A DNA stretch of 64,000 nucleotides. It comes from Palaemon carinicauda (Eukaryota > Arthropoda > Malacostraca > Decapoda > Palaemonidae). Below the pieces are notes generated by a model, which was not told the DNA's origin, ran no database searches, and worked only from the letters and a program-made list of their open reading frames with translations. The position numbers were made by a program, and so were the translations under genes. Each line of letters begins with the position of its first letter. The stretch's first letter is position 1. The stretch is taken from assembly GCF_036898095.1 (NCBI RefSeq), contig NC_090768.1, positions 42,630,842 through 42,694,841 on the forward strand. The letters are read 5' to 3'. Below are positions 56,237 through 64,000 of this stretch, one piece after another.

Positions 56237-57837
56237 TATTTCTAATCTCATAATTATTAAAATAATATATTCGTCTCTCTATAATATAATTCCATATATT
56301 TATGTATATAACAAATGGGAAATAATTAATAAAATAATATATTCGTCTCTCTACGATATAATTCCATACATTTATGTATATAATCAATAGGAAGTACTCT
56401 TATTGGAATAAAATCACCGTCTGTTCCCATTCTAATAGCTGTACATATCTTAAATGAGGTTCTGGAATACTGAAGACCTGGAATTTCTGAACCAATTTTG
56501 CCCAGTCCACCCTCCTTTACCTTTGTGCCTCTCATTATTGCCAAACCTTGAAAATTTTATTTTTACGATCTTGTTGCTCGATATTTTCCCCGTATAATCA
56601 AACTAAATGAGATATAAATTACGTAAATAACATTTTTAATCCACAAATACAACAAATTAAAAAAAATTATCTAAATAAACATCTTGGTTTTTGCATAATA
56701 GCACTAAATCTATACTTCCCTCTAGTGAAGCAAATCTTCGCTCAAATATACTCTTCAGATCTCGAAGCTTATGATTACAAGCTCATTAATCCTGCAGCCG
56801 GATTTGCCACACATACCACGTGATCTATCATAAAACCATTGCCATGAACATTTACATAATAATTAACCACTTATTAAAATCAGCTACTCTATGTTCGCCA
56901 CTTCCCTCCAACTTCATAACCTCATTCTAAATAACGTTCAACTTGAGCTTCCCTTATTTGGAAATAGTTTTGAACTTGGATAGTCCGTAACTTCGCTTCA
57001 TTATCTTCAACTAAAATCAATTCATGCCTAAATATCAACCATTAAATACTATTTGAAAATGTTCTTTTCATCCCAATCTACAGTTCTTTTTGAACCCCAT
57101 ACAACTAGGCATAAAACTACCACTCTTGGAAACATATAACTTGTCAAAGAGTTTAACTTTACACTAAACTAATCCTTTTTGACTCAACATGCTCCTTGAC
57201 GTGCTTTCTTGCGATTTCATAGACTTATGATGACTCAAAACAATTTAACGGGCACACTACAGCCTTGACATCTTCAAAACACATACATAACTATTCTATC
57301 AAAAGTTTTGTCAACTCATGAGACAAAGCGATTTTCAGTTTACTCACAAATTTCGCAAGAAACTGCATTATATAAAACAGATGCACTTATCCTCCTAGCT
57401 CAAAATCCCAAAAGCTTTCCTCAACCAACCCCTACGTTTGTTATTTGCCTTACTTTTTCAAACAGTCAGTCAGTCAGTCTCCAATAGTGTACTGAATATA
57501 ATACTGCACCCCTATACATAATATGGTCATTTATGCCACCTTATCCTTTTACAATGATATTTTTTCTCCCTCATTCCATGTAATCCATTCTTTCGGTTAT
57601 ATATATCCCTTGGTTCATAAACAAGCAGCAACTATACTCATCCATTGATCAGTAGAACTTCAAAAGTTCAAAGTTGGAGCAAATGCTTTTTTGTTGACCA
57701 GGCGGACATAGTCTTTTTATAGTTTATTTATGACATATTTGTTTTTTATGTTGTTGATAGTTTATTATATGACATGTCTGTTTTGACGTTGTTTCTTATT
57801 TTAGAATGATTTATTGTTAATTTGTTCTCTTCATTTA
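56237..57837. other. No gene seen
   Basis: AT-rich; the two-copy 68-bp repeat just after the microsatellite is the only structure. Open frame 56326-56544 (-) has no recognisable similarity. Confidence 0.4.
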
Positions 57838-57955
57838 TTTATTTCCTTATTTCCTTTCCTCACTGGGCTATTTTTCCCTGTTGGAGCCCCTGGGCTTATA
57901 GCATCTTGCTTTTCCAACTAGGGTTGTAGCTTGGATAGTAATAATAATAATAATT
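57838..57955 (+). repeat. Dispersed (AAT)n-tailed repeat, copy d (3' end only)
   Basis: 'tcctcactgggctatttttccctgttggagcccctgggcttatagcatc', 'ccaactagggttgtagctt', then (AAT)n. 5'-truncated as expected for target-primed insertion. Confidence 0.8.
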
Positions 57956-59461
57956 TGTGGTCCCAGAAGTTGACACCTTTCATAATTCAACCTTTTGTCT
58001 GTTCCTCTTACCTTCCTAACATAAGGAGTCGCTCCCATAAGCATTATCACGCACAAGATGCCTTTCAACTAATGCATTATTTACACCTAGCCTCAATTCT
58101 ATTCACGTTCCACACACACCATCGTTCCCTTTCGACAGAAATCCTTCACGTGCAACCTTATTATAATACTTGCTCGTTGGCTTCCCTTTCCTTACGAGTA
58201 CTTAAAGTACTGCCAAGACTTGACCCTAAATACCTATTTACACATACATTTCTCTCATTTTTGTCCTTGACGGCTTATTCCTACGTTCTTGTATAACACC
58301 ACATAAAATATTTTTGTTCCGTAATTAACTATAAAAATATTTATTTCTACTAAACGTATTTTTTAACCACATACAACATTTATTACCTCTTTCCACATGC
58401 TTACTCAAAAGCAACTAATGCTGACAAGACCAGTTCCTCATTTTTCTTTACGTCATTTCAATAGTTTTTCAACTATACTATGTTTTCCGTTCTTGTATTA
58501 CGGAATTCGTAACTGTATTTCAAATTGCTTAGTTAAAAGCCATTAATTTTCCTTTCCTTCGCGTTCTTAACAACAAAGTATCAACAATACAGCAAAGATG
58601 GGGCAAGCATGGTTATTATATAATCGTGAGATAAAGCCATCACTAGGGTAATAATACTTGTCTGGTAACTTGCTGGTCCACATATTTACCGTTAAATTTC
58701 ATGAAGCGAAAAGTATATCCATGTCAAACTATGCAAGAACATTGTGCTAACCGAATGAAAAAAGCGAAAAAAAAAACTTGCATAAATAAATTACATTATA
58801 CCTAGACGCTGGAAGTTGTCTGCACTACATTGAACTAAATTTCCTTCAATTCTGTAATAATAATAACGATATTAAACCGATGTTCACCAAACGCCCGAAC
58901 CCCTTTCTCGTGAGGTGATCAATAGGTAATAAACTATGAGATGGAGACGAATATGAGAACGTGAAACGGAAAAAGAAAGAGATGAGGAATAGGGAGACTC
59001 GAGTGGTCCACTAGAGATAGGAGGGGTCCTTTTAAAGAGATAAGGGAGGCCAATAGGGCTCATAAAGCGAGATACAACAAGGAAAAGGCGAATGTGTCAG
59101 AGATGCGTACAGGTCAAGGAGTTCGGATAATGAGGAAGTGCCAGGGAAGATGTACACACGACAAGAATTGGAGCAACCTCTAGACTCCTCGGGGGCCTTT
59201 TGAGTGAACTTGAATTAATGCTATATTGTTTTGGTCTTCTGGACAAGGTTGGATTTTTTTCCATCTTCCCTTTTATAGTAGTTATCGTTTAGAGTTCCTC
59301 ACATGAAATCCCAAACTTTATTATAAAAAAAGCTTGTAGCTAATCTCCTTTGATATGTTTCTTACAGCTAATGCAAATTGTTTGAAATTCTTATCGCTAC
59401 ACAATATTTAAGTAGAAGAGAAGCAGAGACCATAGGGTAGTTCATTTTAATAAAAAGTGGT
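57956..59461. other. No gene seen
   Basis: Open frame 57931-58296 (+) is mostly AT/CT-rich and has no recognisable similarity. 58940-59170 is purine-rich without evident coding. Confidence 0.4.
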
Positions 59462-59821
59462 TGATTATTGTGTAAGTGTTCATAAGCTACGGTAAGCAGC
59501 TCTTCTAAGAGAAGGACACTCCAAAATCAAACCATTGTTCTCTAGTCTTGGGTAGTGCCAGCGCCTCTGTACCATGGTCTTACACTGTCTTGGGTTAGAG
59601 TTCTCTTGCTTGAGGGTACACTCGGGCACGATATTCTATCTAATTTCTCTCTTTCTTATTGTTAAATTTTTTATAGTTTATATAGGAAATATTTATTTTA
59701 ATGTTGATACTCTTAAAATATTTTATTTTTCCTATTTTCTTTTCCTCACTGAGCTATTTTCCCTGTTGGGGCCCCTGGGCTTATAGTATCCTGCTTTTCC
59801 AACTAGGGTTGTAGCTTACCA

Positions 59822-59855
<34 letters not shown>
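59462..59855 (+). repeat. Dispersed (AAT)n-tailed repeat, copy c (full length)
   Basis: Ordered blocks as in copy b ('gtaagcagctcttctaagagaaggacactcc', 'tcttgggtagtgcca', 'gagttctcttgcttgagggtacactcgggcac', 'ggcccctgggcttatagtatcctgcttttcc'), ending in (AAT)n of about ten units. Confidence 0.8.
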
Positions 59856-60644
59856 TTATATGCGTTAAAACAATTTGCAACTACCGACCAATTTATTTTA
59901 ACAATGCTAGCAAATCCTAGCGCTCTTGACCATAAGCCTACCGAGTCTTAGGATGCAAAAGAACAAAGGATAACCTCCCCTCTAACAAATCTGGATAAGT
60001 AGCCCCTTTCACAAAACATTATCGACCGAAAGCTACGACAAACTACTCGTAAATATCGATCTACTATTCACTTGTGAAAGTGCACGTTTACAGACATTAA
60101 ATCTATTCATTTTGCAAATTAAATCCATTCTAATAATGTGTGTACACTAGTGCCAAAATTGCTTAGCGTGTTTCCAAATAAGATTACATTAATTGAAAAT
60201 ATTAAATTCATTCTGATAATATAAGTACACAAGTGCCAATATGTTTAAAAATTGCTTTGCGTGTTCCCAAATAATCTTGCATTAATTATAAAGAGAAAAA
60301 TACGGAAGGGGACACGAGCATTAGTTTTCATATTATAATAAGCCATTATTCGTGTTTTCAAATAAGTGAATATCTTGGAAATATGAAACATGGAAAGGTA
60401 ATATATCTACCAATCTATTAAAACCATAAAAAATTTATAATTTTTACGATTTTTGTATGCTCAACCACGTAGCTTCTTGAACTACATAGGTCTTAAGATA
60501 TTCCTTTTACGTGTATAGATAAATTGGATAATTTCCTCCAAACTTTTAGTCTGTGAATCTAAACTTTTCATTTCCTCAAACCCGCTTCCTCTGACGTCAA
60601 CATGAAGGAAATCCTTCAAGATTGCTTTACTTGGAAAAAAAGGA
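59856..60644. other. No gene seen
   Basis: AT-rich. A short duplicated phrase ('gtacac-agtgccaa-at...ttgct-tgcgtgtt-ccaaata') occurs near 60143 and 60228. Confidence 0.4.
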
Positions 60645-60691
60645 TTGGTTGATTTTATGAAAAAGGAAGTTAAGGCAATTGATCTAATATT

Positions 60692-60733
<42 letters not shown>

Positions 60734-60794
60734 TTTAAGCTTGATTTTATGGAAAAGGAAGTTGAGGCAATTGATATAATATTTCAAAGTAAAA

Positions 60795-60838
<44 letters not shown>

Positions 60839-60895
60839 TTAAGTTGATTTTATGAAAATGGAAGTTGAGGCAATTGATTTAATATTACATAGTAA

Positions 60896-60951
<56 letters not shown>
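60645..60951. repeat. Three tandem units each ending in a (GA)n tract
   Basis: Units at about 60648, 60742 and 60844 share 'ttgattttatg-aaa-ggaagtt-aggcaattgat-taatatt-ca' and each runs into (GA)n (the last through (TA)n). Period about 94-102 bp. Confidence 0.9.
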
Positions 60952-60953
<2 letters not shown>

Positions 60954-61285
60954 GGAGTATTTTGGTTTCGAGTTACAATAAAAAGCACACATTCCCTCCA
61001 CTCCCATAATAAATCCTGGCCGGGCAATTTAATAGCAAATCTCAGGAGGCCTGACGAAGAGATAAAGCACAGTTCTGCATAATCCCCGCTGACTGGGAAA
61101 ATTCCAAAATGAAAAAAAAGGAAAAGTGAGGACCAAAGCGACTCAGAATTTGAATAATCGCTGACGATCATTTTGACAACAAACAATTCATTTCATTAAG
61201 TTCAAAGGAAAACAAAGGGTTGGCGTCAGTTGCATAATGATTTTGGTTGTGTTTCAAAGTAAATAAATATAGCTGCCTTTAAATA
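60952..61285. other. No gene seen
   Basis: Short unique-looking stretch between microsatellites. Confidence 0.35.
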
Positions 61286-61474
61286 CACACACAAACATAT
61301 ATATATATATATATATATATATCACACACAGATCATCATCCTCAACCGTTATTAGTCCACTGCAAAAAGGCCTCAAACATGTCCTTTAACTTGCGTCAGA
61401 CGCAAACAGGCATATATATATATATATATATAAACATACAGTAAGTATATATGTATATGTGTGTATATATATAT

Positions 61475-61527
<53 letters not shown>
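61286..61527. repeat. (TA)n cluster with a small repeat fragment inside
   Basis: TA tracts at about 61296-61322, 61411-61432 and 61460-61527. Between them 61331-61400 ('atcatcatcctcaaccgttattagtccactgca', 'aggcctcaaacatgtcctt') resembles a widespread invertebrate repeat I recall from memory. Confidence 0.7.
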
Positions 61528-61530
<3 letters not shown>

Positions 61531-61563
61531 TGCTAAATATTTAGATATGCACGCCTTTCTCAC

Positions 61564-61568
<5 letters not shown>

Positions 61569-61608
<40 letters not shown>
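61569..61608. repeat. (GA)n microsatellite
   Basis: About 20 uninterrupted GA units. Confidence 0.95.
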
Positions 61609-61614
<6 letters not shown>

Positions 61615-62572
61615 CATTCGTTCACGATTCATGCCAAGAAATAAACAACAACTACAATAACAATAACAGAAGAATTTTGGGGCACAAATTCGAGTAACAA
61701 CGTTTTACTAATATTTTGCCAAAGAAAATAGGTTGCAGTAAATTGAATTCTTTCCTGAAAATAAAATATACGAAATTCTTAACAAATGGCTATACCGTAA
61801 AGTCGCACCTGGACTCAACACCAGTTAAACTGGAAACCATTTAAAAACAAATTTTGTGATTTTAGGTGCCATGGAGGGAATTATTCAATTTTGCATTAGG
61901 GTTTTCTTTCACCATCAAGATCTTCTGTCATGGTAATGAAGTCTTATCTTCGAAACCTTAAGAGATTGAAGGTCAAAGTGCGAAAGAGAATAACAATAAT
62001 GTACAATTACAATGTAACTAAAACTACCCCGAAGTTTCAGTACAATATGGGCTAAATTACCGTTAATTACATTAAGTAAAACAAGGTAATTCATAATAGA
62101 GTTAGCTTTCTTTAAACCCTAGGCATTTCTATATAATTTATATTTTTGGGACCGACACTACTTTAATTATTCTCCTACAACACTGATACAATATTAATAA
62201 CTAACTGTATTGATTATCTTAAAACGTACAAAAATGACTCGCGTAATGTCAATTTTTTTTAAAATGTAGATCTTAGGCAATATCTGATTTACTGAAACAG
62301 CCATGAGCCAAACAACTCGAAAGATTTTGCAAAGAAGTGTCACATAATACTGACCTATATACTAAAGTGGGAGTAAATAGTTTAAAAGATTTTAATCGAA
62401 AGAATTTCTGAAACTAAGAATTTATTTCTATACATAAGTAACAATCTGTAGCCTAAAACATTCTAAAACTTCAACATAGAAACAACTGAAAGCAAGGAAG
62501 AGGAAAACAACAGAGGTTTTCAAAGCTCTTGGCAAAATGATAATCCTGTCGAAATGTGGATCACAATGGTGA
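61609..62572. other. No gene seen
   Basis: AT-rich, featureless. Confidence 0.4.
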
Positions 62573-62654
62573 TTAGGAGGAGGAGAAAGAGGAGGGAGGA
62601 GGAGGAGGAGGAGGAGGGGGGGGGGGGGGGAAGGGAGGATGAGGATGATGATGC
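62573..62654. repeat. (GGA)n with a poly(G) run and (GAT)n
   Basis: Purine-only strand for about 70 bp: aggagg units, then about 16 G, then gaggatgatgatg. Confidence 0.95.
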
Positions 62655-63680
62655 CGTACCATTTTAGGTTGAAATGAGCCAAAGGTGAAGCCACAGAAAA
62701 GTGGATGACTGTCTTGTCACGTTAGCGAGAGAAAACACCAAAACGATATCCAAATCTATTGTAATCAAGCTGAAAACAGTTATGCAGCTTCCCACGAGAC
62801 CCAAATTCGCATAATTCTCCACCGTCGCTGAATTTAGCAGTTTTCCTCTTGGATACAAATGAAGAATGCAAAGACGATTTATTTGGTCTGATTATTGCCT
62901 ATGACCTAAATTCATTTCCGCCATGGGTTACATTGGTAAAGAGAAGTCGTGCATTAATGCAATTTTGTACCCAGTGACATATCAAGATGCTACTGACTTG
63001 TATAAATATCCCTAAAAAAAAAAAAAAAAAAAAATTTACCTCTTCCCTATGAACATCTTTATTTTTTCCTGACACTTATATAACACACTATGTTTTGCAG
63101 GTCTTCATGACCTTGTTTAAAAAAGTACAGATCAAGAATGAAGACTTAATATTGGTGGATAAACAAAATATTCGGCTATAATCTAAAAGTACACAACGGC
63201 TAACCTTGACAGTATAAAGTAGTCACACCAGAAAACCAGGGTCACTGACAATTTCAAGGTTGAAAATGCAAAAAAATCGCAATCCCAGACTTTAAGCTTT
63301 CTTAACAACTGCAGTGAACTTTATTGATTACGTTTATCATTTTCAGAAATCCCAATATTTTGTACGTTATTCTAAGGCACAGATTATAAAATGTTTACTC
63401 TAAATTGTTTATTCCCCAAAGTTCATAAATCATTCAAAGCAATTATAAAAAAAATCCCCAGTTGATACAAACATGTCAGTAGAAACTCTCAATGATCCCA
63501 ATCAACACGTTTTCAAAACAAACAATATAGCAAATTAAGAGAAGCCACCTTCTTTCTTCTCCTACTTGAGAAGGGACGCACAAATACACTGACTTTAATT
63601 CAAAACAAAAACGCGATAAAAGCTGCCAGCTGCAACACGAGCGCTTTGTTTGCCTGCGCAATGAAGAGGAAGGAGTATGA

Positions 63681-63684
<4 letters not shown>
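62655..63684. other. No gene seen
   Basis: AT-rich with a poly(A) run at about 63015-63034; no coding signal. Confidence 0.4.

Positions 63685-63725
<41 letters not shown>
63685..63725. repeat. (GA)n microsatellite
   Basis: About 20 GA units followed by ggtggggtggggta. Confidence 0.95.
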
Positions 63726-63727
<2 letters not shown>

Positions 63728-64000
63728 GGGGTGGGGTAGAGACTTTGCTGTTAACCAGATCGTTTGCAAGGTTTGTTTGCCAAGGGAAACAGCCCATCTG
63801 TGAAATCAACACATCGTCAATGGCTATCGTTGTTGGTCTGATATTACAATACCAACGTTGAAAGGGAAATGAGAAATGTGAATCTGATGTATCAATGCGT
63901 ATAGTAAGTCACGATGTAGTTAAAATGAAAACAAAACGTCGATTATTAACACGCTTTCCATCAATTAGATTTATTCTTTTCACAGGCAAATCTGGAAACA
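63726..64000. other. No gene seen
   Basis: An open frame crosses the microsatellite (63646-63861, +) but its similarity is not recognised. Confidence 0.35.

Noticed and set aside
56066..56387. Open frames rich in I/Y (YIYIYI)
   Set aside because: Translation of a (TA)n tract, not a protein.

Overview
The window looks like nuclear DNA from an arthropod, most likely a decapod crustacean. It is AT-rich and has introns with canonical GT/AG borders. It is crowded with (TA)n, (GA)n and (CT)n microsatellites, and it carries many DIRS-type (tyrosine-recombinase) retroelements plus dispersed repeats of a kind I associate with decapod genomes. The taxonomic call is inference; no rRNA or mitochondrial marker is present.

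Two host genes are supported and they converge. On the + strand there are two terminal-exon-like copies of the RING2/C-terminal part of RNF14 (an RBR-type E3 ubiquitin ligase), at 1133-1336 and 17218-17460. Both start at an AG acceptor in the same phase and both keep the catalytic cysteine context. On the - strand a FAM107-family gene (actin-associated, coiled-coil) runs from about 47.8 kb to 26.9 kb. Its five coding exons (47833-47738, 45237-45138, 37847-37686, 37517-37364, 27049-26954) join in frame to about 199 codons ending in TAA.

Most of the rest is mobile DNA. 1-258 is the right terminal repeat of a DIRS-type element whose body lies outside the window. 3721-10229 is a structurally complete but coding-defective DIRS element (DIRS-A): inverted terminal repeats, an internal complementary region, a duplicated gag-like region, a deleted RT core, RNase H, and a tyrosine recombinase with one nonsense codon. 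10.7-12.8 kb (-) is a decayed RT relic. 18.26-19.51 kb (+) is a decayed RNase H/tyrosine recombinase relic. 21.1-26 kb (-) carries a frameshifted gag-like gene of an unidentified element. 27.25-32.94 kb (+) is a GC-rich DIRS-type element (DIRS-E) inside the last FAM107 intron, with an RS-like hexapeptide minisatellite in its gag and a truncated recombinase. LINE remnants lie at 34.8-35.6 kb (-) and 39.6-40.0 kb (+), and a possible one at 41.9-42.3 kb. tRNA-derived SINEs lie at 14.3 and 34.2 kb.

From 44.8 to 47.6 kb four copies of one near-perfect palindromic MITE of about 197 bp lie in the FAM107 introns, two of them closely bracketing a coding exon. From 47.9 kb to the end no gene was recognised. 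That stretch holds satellites (a 1.4-kb minisatellite with a 248-bp higher-order period; a 5 x 172-bp tandem array), microsatellites and several copies of one dispersed repeat with an (AAT)n tail.

No rRNA, functional tRNA, CRISPR or prokaryotic feature was seen.
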